Origin: UBA5314 sp040217815
Lineage (GTDB): Bacteria; Bacillota; Syntrophomonadia; Syntrophomonadales; Syntrophomonadaceae
NCBI GenBank assembly: GCA_040217815.1
Contig: JBEHWI010000014.1
Span: 1 to 64,000 of the forward strand
Reading direction: 5' to 3'
DNA: 64,000 nt
Within the stretch, counting starts at the first letter, position 1. Each line of letters starts with the position of its first letter. The translations under genes and the position numbers were made by a program. A model generated the notes under the pieces. That model did not search any database and was not told the origin of the DNA. It saw only the letters and a program-made list of their open reading frames with translations. This document shows, piece after piece, positions 26,392-34,542 of this stretch.

Positions 26392-26474
26392 TGAAACAAA
26401 CGTTTTAGTAAACAAGACTTAAACTTGATTCAGCTGTTTCACAAATGAACTATTGATGTTTCATTAACGAAAAG
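26392..26474. promoter_or_regulatory. Candidate UAS cluster for the sigma-54 activator
   Basis: TGAAACA at 26392-26398, TGTTTCA-CAAA-TGAAC at 26435-26450 and TGTTTCA at 26457-26463 (with a partial right arm CGAAAAG) lie 70-155 bp upstream of the -24/-12 promoter. The two TGTTTCA copies are 22 bp apart, on the same helix face. Confidence 0.6.
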
Positions 26475-26496
26475 GTTTGTGTCTCAAAATCAAAAA

Positions 26497-26530
26497 ACAG
26501 GTCTGGGCATGTAGTACGCCAGAGACCTGT
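26497..26530 (-). terminator. Terminator of the VIT/VWA gene
   Basis: ACAGGTCT (26497-26504) pairs with AGACCTGT (26523-26530), extended by GGGC/GCC-type pairs, and T6 follows on the minus strand. It ends the MerR-VIT/VWA unit 75 bp past its stop. Confidence 0.75.
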
Positions 26531-26605
26531 CTTTTAATTTCTTCATCGGCTGCCTATATTAATAGAAAAATTATTAATCGTTTGAGGGATAGCGACAATA
26601 CGGTA

Positions 26606-28912
26606 TCAATCTGACAATATAGCCTTCAATTGCGCTGTTAAATCTAGTATCGATTTATGGTTCGAGCGGATTATCTTTCTCTCCTGTGCCATCTCCAGGG
26701 CCTCATATACAAGTACTGTTAAAGCATGATCAGCCAATATCAGTGCTTCCATCGCAACGAGATATTCGATTGCCTTTTGCAGCTGGTTTCGGTAGAGGCT
26801 TATTTTTCGGCTGCCCGCGAATCGAACAATAGCCTGGGCGGTTTCTTTTATTCTGACAGATGCGTCGCTTTCGATACTGCCGAACGAGCCATCTGAATTC
26901 TGGTGGGCCGCAATTTTATTTAGGCTGTCGGGCAAAAGCGGCCGGGAAACCGAAAAATCATTAAATGCGTTTTCAGTATAACGGTTTAACAGGCCGGGGT
27001 TCGCCGGGAAGGGCATACTGGCCTGGCGTAAAAATGTCGGTGAAATAGCCCCGGTTGTAGCCGCTCCGGCGTCAACGGGTGCACATGACACGAGAACGGC
27101 TTCTGCAGCTTTTTCAAGCATAGCCCAGCCATGAGGAGCGTTGACCGGTATAACTACAGTCTCCGGCAGGCCGGACATCTTGTTTTTCCTCTGGTAGGTG
27201 GCAACAAACGAAGCCAAAGCGGATATAACCCGGTATCTTTCCGATAATTTTATAATATCTGCCTTGATGCCACTGCTCCGGCGGGGATTTCCCCATGACA
27301 GATAGGTGTTTAACTCGGTGATTTTCTGTTTGGCCCACAGTTTCTCCAGAACCCCTGCATCGCCCAGCTCTTGAATTTCTTCTATGGCGAATAACATTTT
27401 CCGGCCTGCGTAAATACCGCTGACGCTCACCCTTCCATGCGGGGGAGCAGACAATCTAAATATAAATTGATAGGGTTCCAGATCGTATATCCTTTCCGGC
27501 AGCCGTCCCGAAGGTTCAAAAGGCTCACAATCGCTAAATTCAATACTTATTTCTTCTATAAAGTTGGCGTGGATGCGTGAGAAATGGCGCAATATCTTTT
27601 CTTCAAGTTCCTCACCGGGATAAACAAATTCCGCATAGCCGTTGCCAGCAGCCGCTACTGCGTTGATGAAATGGGAGTTGACCGTCGTATCGATGCCGAT
27701 GCTGTACAGGCGCAGCCCATCCCGGTTTTTATTGACCAGATCGATAATCTCCTTTTCGTTTCCCACCTGTCCGTCAGTAAACAGGAGCACAACCTTCTCC
27801 GAACTGCTGCCTTTACCGAGGGCAAACTGCACCGCCGGCAGTATTTCTGTGCCTCCCATGACCGGCAGGTTCTCAACCCAAGCGCTGGCTTGCTCAAGGT
27901 TTTGTTGATTGTAAGGAAGGCTCACCGGGGAGAACACAAAGGTCTCGCTTTCGAAAGCAGCCAAATTGAATACGTCCTCGGGGCCAAGGTTTCTCAAACA
28001 TATCTGAATCGCCTGAGCCGCTTGAACCGATTTATCCCCGACCATGGATCCCGAGATATCAATTAGGAATATGTATTCACAGGCCGGCCGCAAAGAGGTC
28101 GGTGGCAGTTCAGCGCTGAAGCTCAACCCGGCAAAGTATTCGTTCTGCTCGTTTTTGCCCCAAATCAAGCGGTTGGGCGCCTCTCCAGACAGTTGGACCT
28201 TCAGGATAAAATCGCGGTCCATGGCGCTGTTTCCTTCAGCCAGAATCACCCGGGCCCGGGTTTCGCCCAGCATTTCAAAATTTATCTGGTGGGACGCAGA
28301 TTCCACGGATTTTATCGGTGTCAGAGCATCCAGCTCAATTTCAATAGAGGCCCGGTAATCCACATTAGCCACCGGAGGAGTAATAAAGTCGGCATCAGAT
28401 ACCTGATCTGTCGGTGCCATTCTGCCCGGGCCCATCTTATCGCCGGACGCCTTCCCGGGTATATAGCGGGGAGCTAGTAAAGTGGGTATACAAATTCTCA
28501 TTTCCTCGTCCACTGTTTTGATTTCCTGGAAATAGCTTATATCTACTTCAACTTCCTCCCCCCGGGCAATCTGCCCCAGGGAGATCTGAAACACATTTTC
28601 CCTGACCTGCTCCAGCAAAAAAGCACTATCACCCTGGCCCAGCGTTTCGTCATAGAGCTTAAAGGCAGCATCTTTCTCCCGGATTTCCCCTTTTATTACA
28701 GTATCGTGAAGCTTCAAAGTAAGATCAAAGACCGCCGCCTGATCGGGCAGAGGGAAAGTGTATATGAACTCGGCGTTTGGAGCCGCATCATTGATGTATT
28801 TTTGGCGGCTGTTGACCAAAAGAGCTTCCCCCACCAGTTTTCCCTTGATTTCAATCATTTTCAGAGCTGCTTTCTCTACGCCCTGCTTGCTTACCAGTCC
28901 GTATTCTATCAT
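26606..28912 (-). CDS. VIT and von Willebrand factor A domain protein
   Basis: 768 residues. An N-terminal VIT (inter-alpha-trypsin) domain spans about 15-135 (KYINDAAPNAEFIYTFPLPDQAAV, then VFQISLGQIARGEEVEVDISYFQ). A VWA domain follows at about 280-445 with an intact MIDAS (DISGSMVGDKS, later FTDGQVGNE). The C-terminus is helical, with a LNKIAAHQNSDGSFGS segment resembling the terpene-cyclase/prenyltransferase toroid repeat. No signal peptide, so probably intracellular or at the inner membrane face. Such proteins mediate metal-dependent protein contacts; the partner is unknown. AGGAGG precedes the ATG, 10 bp after the MerR gene. Confidence 0.85.
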   Translation of the reverse strand: MIEYGLVSKQGVEKAALKMIEIKGKLVGEALLVNSRQKYINDAAPNAEFIYTFPLPDQAAVFDLTLKLHDTVIKGEIREKDAAFKLYDETLGQGDSAFLLEQVRENVFQISLGQIARGEEVEVDISYFQEIKTVDEEMRICIPTLLAPRYIPGKASGDKMGPGRMAPTDQVSDADFITPPVANVDYRASIEIELDALTPIKSVESASHQINFEMLGETRARVILAEGNSAMDRDFILKVQLSGEAPNRLIWGKNEQNEYFAGLSFSAELPPTSLRPACEYIFLIDISGSMVGDKSVQAAQAIQICLRNLGPEDVFNLAAFESETFVFSPVSLPYNQQNLEQASAWVENLPVMGGTEILPAVQFALGKGSSSEKVVLLFTDGQVGNEKEIIDLVNKNRDGLRLYSIGIDTTVNSHFINAVAAAGNGYAEFVYPGEELEEKILRHFSRIHANFIEEISIEFSDCEPFEPSGRLPERIYDLEPYQFIFRLSAPPHGRVSVSGIYAGRKMLFAIEEIQELGDAGVLEKLWAKQKITELNTYLSWGNPRRSSGIKADIIKLSERYRVISALASFVATYQRKNKMSGLPETVVIPVNAPHGWAMLEKAAEAVLVSCAPVDAGAATTGAISPTFLRQASMPFPANPGLLNRYTENAFNDFSVSRPLLPDSLNKIAAHQNSDGSFGSIESDASVRIKETAQAIVRFAGSRKISLYRNQLQKAIEYLVAMEALILADHALTVLVYEALEMAQERKIIRSNHKSILDLTAQLKAILSD

Positions 28913-28922
28913 GAATTACCTC

Positions 28923-29435
28923 CTATTTTTCATCGATAAGCCGGTGTACATACTTTTCAATACTGCTTATGAGGGCCGGATCTTTTTGAAGCAGTTCCGA
29001 AGGGAAATGAAGCTCCATCCCCATTCCCAATTCCAGGCGGGCATAGCTGCTTGCCCGGCCTTCAGCCCTGACGGTATGATTAACCGGGTTGTTTTCTGTT
29101 GACTTGGAATTTTTCACCTTTCCCGCTTCCATGGGTTCTTCGCTGTCATACCCCTTGAAAACAAACCCGTTCCAAGACCCGGGTTGGGCCAGGAGCTGCC
29201 TTGCCTCATCAAGGTTCAGTGCTGCCACAATGTCTCTAATTCTCACCAGGGGAAGGTACTGCTCCTGGAGTTTTTTTATAAGGTTCAATTTCACCAGGTG
29301 TTCCTCTTTGTAGCTGCTGCCCACTCCGGCTCCCTCGGGAGGAGGAAGCAGGCCGCGGCCAATATAGTAGTGGATGGTTCTTTTAGTGACATCAGCTTCT
29401 CTGGCCAGTTCACCGATTCTATATTCCCGGGTCAT
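28923..29435 (-). CDS. MerR-family transcriptional regulator
   Basis: 170 residues. The N-terminal winged helix-turn-helix (YRIGELAREADVTKRTIHYYIGRGLLPPPEG) is typical of MerR. An LNLIKKLQEQYLPLVRIRDIVAAL dimerisation helix follows, and then a non-conserved C-terminus of about 80 residues. No metal-binding cysteines. AAGGAG fits the ATG at 29435. It directly precedes the VIT/VWA gene, and its C-terminal part may bind whatever signal that protein handles. Autoregulation through the promoter at 29467-29495 is likely. Confidence 0.88.
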   Translation of the reverse strand: MTREYRIGELAREADVTKRTIHYYIGRGLLPPPEGAGVGSSYKEEHLVKLNLIKKLQEQYLPLVRIRDIVAALNLDEARQLLAQPGSWNGFVFKGYDSEEPMEAGKVKNSKSTENNPVNHTVRAEGRASSYARLELGMGMELHFPSELLQKDPALISSIEKYVHRLIDEK

Positions 29436-29466
29436 AGTTATACTCCTTTGGCTCATTGGTAGCTTT

Positions 29467-29495
29467 ATATTACTATCGTTACGTTATGGTGTCAA
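29467..29495 (-). promoter_or_regulatory. Sigma-A promoter of the merR-VIT/VWA unit
   Basis: -35 TTGACA (29490-29495) and -10 TAATAT (29467-29472) on the minus strand, spacer 17 bp. The spacer carries a direct repeat TAACGTAACG, a possible MerR binding site. Confidence 0.65.
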
Positions 29496-29589
29496 GTTAA
29501 GGAAATTAAAAAAGGTCCGCTCTTTTGCTATTGAACAAAAACGCACCCTTTTATTGACCGGTCGATAATTCAACTTCCATTCGAATTAC

Positions 29590-30342
29590 TCACTGGCGTC
29601 GTAGGCAGACCATTTTGCCGCTCTGTTTAAAAGCCTTCATTTTTCCGCCTTCCTTTATCACTCTCCAGCATAATGTCTCATCCACGACAACCATGCTGGC
29701 AATGGCCTGGACCCCGAAGTCAAACAAAACAGGCGACATCGGAACGCTGGGGCCTACCAGTATGATTTTGGCATTCCGGGAAAGCTCAATGAGCCTGGGC
29801 ATGGTCTTATTTATAAAGGCGGTGCCAGTTAAAAATACATAGTCCTTACCGGGCAGGAGAAATTCACTGGCTGTATCAGGATAGTCTCCCTCCAGAGGTA
29901 TCCTCTCAATTATGGAGAGCTGGCATATTTCAGCCAGGGATTCAATCCCGGGAAAATGCCCGATAACCGCAACTTTTTTACCGGATATCTCGGGCAAAAA
30001 CTGCTTAAATCCATTGGCCTCTTCCGAATCGACCTCTTCAACGGATTTCCCGGTCAACAGGTGGAAATGGCCCGGGGTATTGAGAACTGAGTTTATCGCC
30101 GCCTGGCCCAGTGAAGCCTGTACCATGTCCCACGACTTGACATAACCAGCCAGCCTTTTGACAGGCATTCCAGCAATACCATCCAGCTTTTCCCCGGCCC
30201 GACCTCCTTTCATAGTCATGGCTGCACCGGTTCCCCATTCAGAACGAACCAGGGTCCAGTGAAGGCCCACCAGGCAGTCAATCACACGTAAATCCCCGGG
30301 TATTTTATCAATCAGATCATCGTATATTTTCCACGCGTGCAA
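29590..30342 (-). CDS. DUF364-family putative heavy-metal chelation protein
   Basis: 250 residues. The N-terminal part (WKIYDDLIDKIPGDLRVIDCLVGLHWTLVRSEWGTGAAMT) resembles DUF4213. The rest is a Rossmann-like DUF364 domain (GKKVAVIGHFPGIESL, FLTGTAFINKTMPRLIELSRNAKIILVGPSVPMSP). Family members cluster with molybdenum and tungsten enzyme genes; no reaction is established. TTG start with AGGAG, 12 bp after the FmdE-like gene. Last of a three-gene unit, with an imperfect T6-tailed hairpin downstream near 29508-29545. Confidence 0.8.
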   Translation of the reverse strand: MHAWKIYDDLIDKIPGDLRVIDCLVGLHWTLVRSEWGTGAAMTMKGGRAGEKLDGIAGMPVKRLAGYVKSWDMVQASLGQAAINSVLNTPGHFHLLTGKSVEEVDSEEANGFKQFLPEISGKKVAVIGHFPGIESLAEICQLSIIERIPLEGDYPDTASEFLLPGKDYVFLTGTAFINKTMPRLIELSRNAKIILVGPSVPMSPVLFDFGVQAIASMVVVDETLCWRVIKEGGKMKAFKQSGKMVCLRRQ

Positions 30343-30354
30343 AATCTTATTCTC

Positions 30355-30903
30355 CTACTTTTTTATATAATACCCGCCACTCCCACAGGCTTTGCATAGT
30401 ACTTTGCCATCCAGCAAAAGCTCCCGGCCATCCATGATCTTTTCCCCGCATTTATCACACTGCACTCTGCGCAAGGGCTTTCCGGGGAGGTCTTCCGGCT
30501 TCAAAGCCACACTTATGTTTTCTACTTTAAATAGTTCTTCATCAGGCACTGATCTCCAGAATGATACTACATCTTCGTTTTCTGGCATTTCCTGCCTGGC
30601 ATTGACCGCGATGCGAACTCCGGTCTGGGTATTCATATCAACAAAACTGGCGGCCATTTTCCCGTAATCCATCCACTTGAGCCGTCTTTTGCCAAGTGAA
30701 CATCCGGTGACTGAATAAACCGCATCGGCAACACAGCGATCCGCTTCAACAAATACAATAAAATCACGATTCTCATTAGGATCTTCTATACCCAGACATT
30801 TGAGACCCACCCGGGCCATCCTTACTCCGAACACAATCCCCTGGCAAATATGGCCATGAAAATCACCGGCTCTTTGAAGGTCCTGTTCAAAATAGTTCGT
30901 CAC
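30355..30903 (-). CDS. FmdE-family protein with C-terminal zinc ribbon
   Basis: 182 residues. FHGHICQGIVFGVRMARVGL near residue 15 and the later VTGCSLGKRRLKWMDYGKMAASF match the FmdE (formylmethanofuran dehydrogenase subunit E) core. A zinc ribbon closes the protein (CDKCGEKI, then CKACGSGG). In bacteria this family accompanies molybdoenzyme and formate-related genes, and its biochemical role is unsettled. The GTG start has GGGGGAGGG upstream and overlaps the XdhC-like gene by 17 bp, which signals tight coupling. Confidence 0.85.
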   Translation of the reverse strand: MTNYFEQDLQRAGDFHGHICQGIVFGVRMARVGLKCLGIEDPNENRDFIVFVEADRCVADAVYSVTGCSLGKRRLKWMDYGKMAASFVDMNTQTGVRIAVNARQEMPENEDVVSFWRSVPDEELFKVENISVALKPEDLPGKPLRRVQCDKCGEKIMDGRELLLDGKVLCKACGSGGYYIKK

Positions 30904-31450
30904 GAATTACCCTCCCCCTGGCAGTAAATTTATTGGTCAAAAACCCTCCCGGACGTCCGTACTTGACGGCCTGTATTTCGGCCACCGCTGCCAGGGCTAT
31001 TTCCACCGCCCGCTCCCCGCCCAGGTCCAGGCCGACCGGAATATGGATTCTATTTATAACTTCCTCGGAAACACCCATTGAACTCAATTTGCTAAAATAG
31101 GCTGTCACCTTGCGTTTGTTTCCCAACACCCCGATGTAACGGGCCGGAGAATTGATGATCGCGCAGAGCGCTTCTTCATCAAATTCGTGCTGGTTGGTTA
31201 CCAGTACGATGCTGGTTTCCTCAGTAATCTCACACGAAGTCAGCAATTCCACAATATTACCCAAGAGCAGTTGTTGGGCTTGAGGGAACCGTTCCCGGGT
31301 AAGATTTTGGGAAATATGACCGATTACCGTTACCTGATAACCCACCGTAGCAGCAATACTGCAGATGTTTAGCGCAACATTGCCCGAGCCGGCAATTATA
31401 AGATGATCCCCCTTGAAGGCTGGCTCTATTCCATTGAAAAACATTTCCAA
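30887..31450 (-). CDS. XdhC/CoxI-like Rossmann protein
   Basis: About 187 residues. Contains HLIIAGSGNVALNICSIAATVGYQVTVIGH and RYIGVLGNKRKVTAYFSKL, then HIPVGLDLGGERAVEIALAAVAEIQAVKYGRPGG. That is the NAD-type domain of XdhC/CoxI proteins, which protect and sulfurate the molybdenum cofactor before insertion. The short N-terminal CxS-type domain of full XdhC is missing. TTG at 31450 is preferred, since GAGGTG lies six bases upstream; an ATG at 31480 lacks a ribosome site and falls at the predicted start of transcription (TATAAT at 31483-31488). First of the XdhC-like/FmdE/DUF364 unit. Confidence 0.8.
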   Translation of the reverse strand: MEMFFNGIEPAFKGDHLIIAGSGNVALNICSIAATVGYQVTVIGHISQNLTRERFPQAQQLLLGNIVELLTSCEITEETSIVLVTNQHEFDEEALCAIINSPARYIGVLGNKRKVTAYFSKLSSMGVSEEVINRIHIPVGLDLGGERAVEIALAAVAEIQAVKYGRPGGFLTNKFTARGRVIRDELF

Positions 31451-31503
31451 ATTAATCACCTCGTATTTTTCTGATACCATTAATTATACCGAAAAAACAA
31501 CCA

Positions 31504-31542
31504 GGGATGCCTACCGTGCTGGGATCAACTGGTAGGCATCCC
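31504..31542 (-). terminator. 12-bp perfect stem upstream of the XdhC-like gene
   Basis: GGGATGCCTACC (31504-31515) pairs perfectly with GGTAGGCATCCC (31531-31542) around a 15-nt loop. On the minus strand it is followed by TGGTTGTTTTTT. It lies just upstream of the TATAAT box, so it can stop read-through from the kinase gene or act as an attenuator. Confidence 0.6.
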
Positions 31543-31650
31543 GCAGAAGTGATGGTCGGAAGAATTATGTCTTTAACCCCATTTCACCTTAACAATGCTC
31601 TACGTAACATATCCGCACATATTTTCACGCCATATAGGCATGAATAAAAA

Positions 31651-31710
31651 CATAACATGTCATAACGCATCATAACGCAAATGTTCTTGTGTATACTATA
31701 AAGAACATTT
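31651..31710. promoter_or_regulatory. Three 10-bp direct repeats and an adjoining inverted repeat
   Basis: CATAACATGT, CATAACGCAT and CATAACGCAA run head to tail at 31651-31680. They are followed at once by AAATGTTCTT (31679-31688) and its exact inverse AAGAACATTT (31701-31710), with TATACT between. The 10-bp phasing puts all copies on one DNA face, as for a cooperative regulator. The surrounding 31543-31837 interval has no gene. Confidence 0.5.
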
Positions 31711-31837
31711 GTTATTCTGTCCACCAGTAATTACACAATTATTGGGGGAACTAAACCCATAAACATCAACCCCTTTCAGCATAATAATGTTCCGGTTCCA
31801 TGGCTTCTTATTCGGAAACGGTGGCACAAAAAAAAGG

Positions 31838-31872
31838 AGCTGGCCCGGCACCCACACCGATGCCTGCCAGCT
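31838..31872 (-). terminator. Terminator of the CHASE4 histidine kinase gene
   Basis: AGCTGGC (31838-31844) pairs with GCCAGCT (31866-31872), with further G-C pairs inside; CC and T8 follow on the minus strand. Confidence 0.75.
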
Positions 31873-31896
31873 TTTCTTGTCATTGTTGGTTAAGTC

Positions 31897-34317
31897 CTAA
31901 CTGGATAACGGAAAGTGGACTCGGAAGGTAGTCCCTTCGACTCCAGTTGCAACCGAAATCCTGGCATGGTGATGGGCGGCTATGCTATAGCAGATGGCCA
32001 GACCCAGCCCGGTTCCGTTTTCCTTGGTGGTAAGAAAAGGAGTTCCTATTTTATCTAACAAATCAGGGGCTATACCCCGCCCCTGGTCTGTGATGTAAAG
32101 TACAGCGTCGCTATTATCAATTAATGTACCTACTTTCAGTATTCCGCCGTTCGGCATAGCCTCCAGACCGTTGCGGGCCAGGTTTAAAATCATCTGGCGG
32201 ATCTCTCCCTCATCCAACAACAATTCCGGAGGGCTGGTGAGTTCCAGTCTAACCTCGGTTCCGGAATAATTGGCATCAGCCTGGATTAATGGGAACAGGG
32301 CTCTGACTATTGAGTCCAGGCCCTTTAATTTCAAATCGACCGCTTTGTTCTGAGCTATGCTTAAAAATTCGGAAATAATAGTATTGGCCCGATCCAACTC
32401 TTCTATCATAAGGCTGTAGTAAGGATGGTTTTTAATATGCTCTTCCTGCTCATTCAACATTTGCAGGAGTCCTCTTACCGTGGTCATCGGATTTCGTATT
32501 TCATGAGCGATGCTGGCAGCTATCTCTCCCACCAGGTTCAGGCGGTCCAGTCTTTCAAACTCTTCCTGCATGCGTCGCTGTTCGGTTATGTCGATGATGG
32601 CTGCCAGATGGCAGGGCACGCCATCAGAGTAAAACAGGTAGCTCCATAACAGCCCACGCCGTAACTCCCCCTGCTTTGTATAGAAGGCAATTTCAAAATT
32701 CTCCAGCTTTCCTGTTTCTAATAGTACTGCTCCCCACTCTTTGGTCGCTTCGTCGTTTTTGAGTATGTTCATCATAAAAACATTATGGTCGATGAGCTCA
32801 TCCCGGGTGTAGTCCAGGGTCTTTAAAAGCACTTCATTGGCGTCAACGAAGGTTCCGTGTTCGGTTGAAAGTATGGCCATCATGATCGGATTTCGGTGAA
32901 AAGCCCTGAAGAAAAGCTCTTCCGACTGCCGCAAAGCCCTGTCTTCTTTTAGTTTGCGCTCAGAGACATCGCGAAAATAGACGGAAATGCCTTTTTGAGT
33001 GGGATAGACGTTCAACTCAAGCCATTTGTCAAGAAAATCAAAATACACTTCAAAATGTTGGGCTTCTCTTTCCCGTAAAACCTGGCGGTACTTGTTCAGA
33101 ACCAGGGGGGCAAGTTGAGGCAAGTTGTCTTCCATTCTCTGTCCAATAAGAGCATTGCGGTCAACGCCCAGCATCTGTTCAGCAGCCTTGTTTATGTAGG
33201 TGTAGCGCAGGGTTTCATTATAAGAAACGAAACTGTCGGAGATGTTTTCCAGAATGCTGGCGATTTCCAGATTGGTAGCCTGCAAATCGGCCAGCATGAT
33301 GTTAATTGCCCCAGCCAACTGCCCCAATTCATCGGCGCTGTCCTGGGTGACCCCGCTCCCCAGCCCGGTCTTGCCAATGGTCTTAATCTCCCTGCTCAAC
33401 TTGAAGAGGCGTGATAAAACCAGTCGTTCCATCAAGTATAGAATTAGCAGCCCCATCAGCAAGCCTTCGATGATAACGAATAAACCGGCGTAATAGATCA
33501 TGGCCGTTCCACGTTTAAACATATCTCTGGGCACTAGTATTTTGGCAAGAATAGCCGGCTTTCCATATAAATCGTTCAAAACAGTGTAGCATGCAGCCGT
33601 ATCCTGGCTAGGTGTTTGGACAAAAAATGGCTGGGTTGGGTTTATAGCGAAATAGGCCGATTGGTATTCGGGGAATTGATCAAGGTTTTTCAGGTCTTGA
33701 ACGGCCAGATCCAAATGGGTTATTTCCGCCAGCTGAATTATATAATTGGCGTCTATGAAGCGGCCCATCAATAGGGTGCCTCCAACCGGACCTTTGCCGT
33801 CACTGTGAATAATGGGACATGAACTTATCATCATGGACCTATCAGGCAAGGTCAAGATTCCGGAAATACTCCTTGGAGATGTTGCGTTCTGCAATAGCAG
33901 TGACCCGCGGCCAATCTCCTGTTTCAAACCATCGGGAACCGGAACGGCAGAAGCCCTTGTCAAATCGAAGCCTTTGGCATAAACGATATTTCCCGCATTA
34001 TCTATATAGACGATAAGATTTATCTTTAAATTGGCGAAGGTCGTATCGATCATATTCAAGTCAACAAAGGCCTTGTTACCGGCAGTAACAAAATTAAAAG
34101 AGTCATCCCACTGGGAATAGTCATTGGTAAGACTTTCAAGTTCACGCTGCTCATTCTCAAAGGCATTGACGACACGGACCATATCCTCGCGCACATCTTC
34201 GTTTTCTTGAACAAGCACGCTTTTAATCAAGACCTGCCTCAAGCTTAAATACATTAACAGCGTTAACAAAACCAGACTGATACAAATGACCATTGTTGTT
34301 TTACGGCGTAGTCCCAC
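31897..34317 (-). CDS. Membrane sensor histidine kinase with CHASE4, HAMP and PAS domains
   Basis: 806 residues. A transmembrane helix near the N-terminus is followed by an extracytoplasmic CHASE4 domain (SQWDDSFNFV signature near residue 85). A second helix (YYAGLFVIIEGLLMGLLILYLM), HAMP, two PAS domains, HisKA with His605 in AHEIRNPMTT, and HATPase (N box NLARNGLEAM, GRGIAPD, GTGLGLAIC) complete it. The GTG at 34317 has GAGAGGG upstream; the frame is open to a TTG at 34398 without a ribosome site. It is an orphan kinase of sporulation type, with a core very like that at 5764-8238. Confidence 0.9.
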   Translation of the reverse strand: MGLRRKTTMVICISLVLLTLLMYLSLRQVLIKSVLVQENEDVREDMVRVVNAFENEQRELESLTNDYSQWDDSFNFVTAGNKAFVDLNMIDTTFANLKINLIVYIDNAGNIVYAKGFDLTRASAVPVPDGLKQEIGRGSLLLQNATSPRSISGILTLPDRSMMISSCPIIHSDGKGPVGGTLLMGRFIDANYIIQLAEITHLDLAVQDLKNLDQFPEYQSAYFAINPTQPFFVQTPSQDTAACYTVLNDLYGKPAILAKILVPRDMFKRGTAMIYYAGLFVIIEGLLMGLLILYLMERLVLSRLFKLSREIKTIGKTGLGSGVTQDSADELGQLAGAINIMLADLQATNLEIASILENISDSFVSYNETLRYTYINKAAEQMLGVDRNALIGQRMEDNLPQLAPLVLNKYRQVLREREAQHFEVYFDFLDKWLELNVYPTQKGISVYFRDVSERKLKEDRALRQSEELFFRAFHRNPIMMAILSTEHGTFVDANEVLLKTLDYTRDELIDHNVFMMNILKNDEATKEWGAVLLETGKLENFEIAFYTKQGELRRGLLWSYLFYSDGVPCHLAAIIDITEQRRMQEEFERLDRLNLVGEIAASIAHEIRNPMTTVRGLLQMLNEQEEHIKNHPYYSLMIEELDRANTIISEFLSIAQNKAVDLKLKGLDSIVRALFPLIQADANYSGTEVRLELTSPPELLLDEGEIRQMILNLARNGLEAMPNGGILKVGTLIDNSDAVLYITDQGRGIAPDLLDKIGTPFLTTKENGTGLGLAICYSIAAHHHARISVATGVEGTTFRVHFPLSS

Positions 34318-34458
34318 AATATTCCCTCTCAACTTTAGCTTGCAGTTCCTATACCATATATCGGAATAGTTTTGTAAATTAATAACCCTTCTGTCCAAGG
34401 AAACTCTATCAAGTTTCTGCCGCAGGTTGATTTAAGGCAACCCCGGTACATAATGACA

Positions 34459-34496
34459 AAAGGGGATCTTCCCGGCAATACCGTTGAGTCCCCTTT
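34459..34496 (-). terminator. Terminator upstream of the kinase gene
   Basis: AAAGGGGA (34459-34466) pairs with TCCCCTTT (34489-34496); a TTTTGTC tail follows on the minus strand. It ends the 34543-35100 gene. Confidence 0.65.
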
Positions 34497-34542
34497 GGAT
34501 CAATTGTCTAATAAATTTGTTTTGCAGACATCCTAAAACGCC

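Noticed and set aside
32425..33493. Plus-strand open frames opposite the CHASE4 kinase
   Set aside because: They are shadows of a well-supported minus-strand kinase gene, with no ribosome sites or family features.
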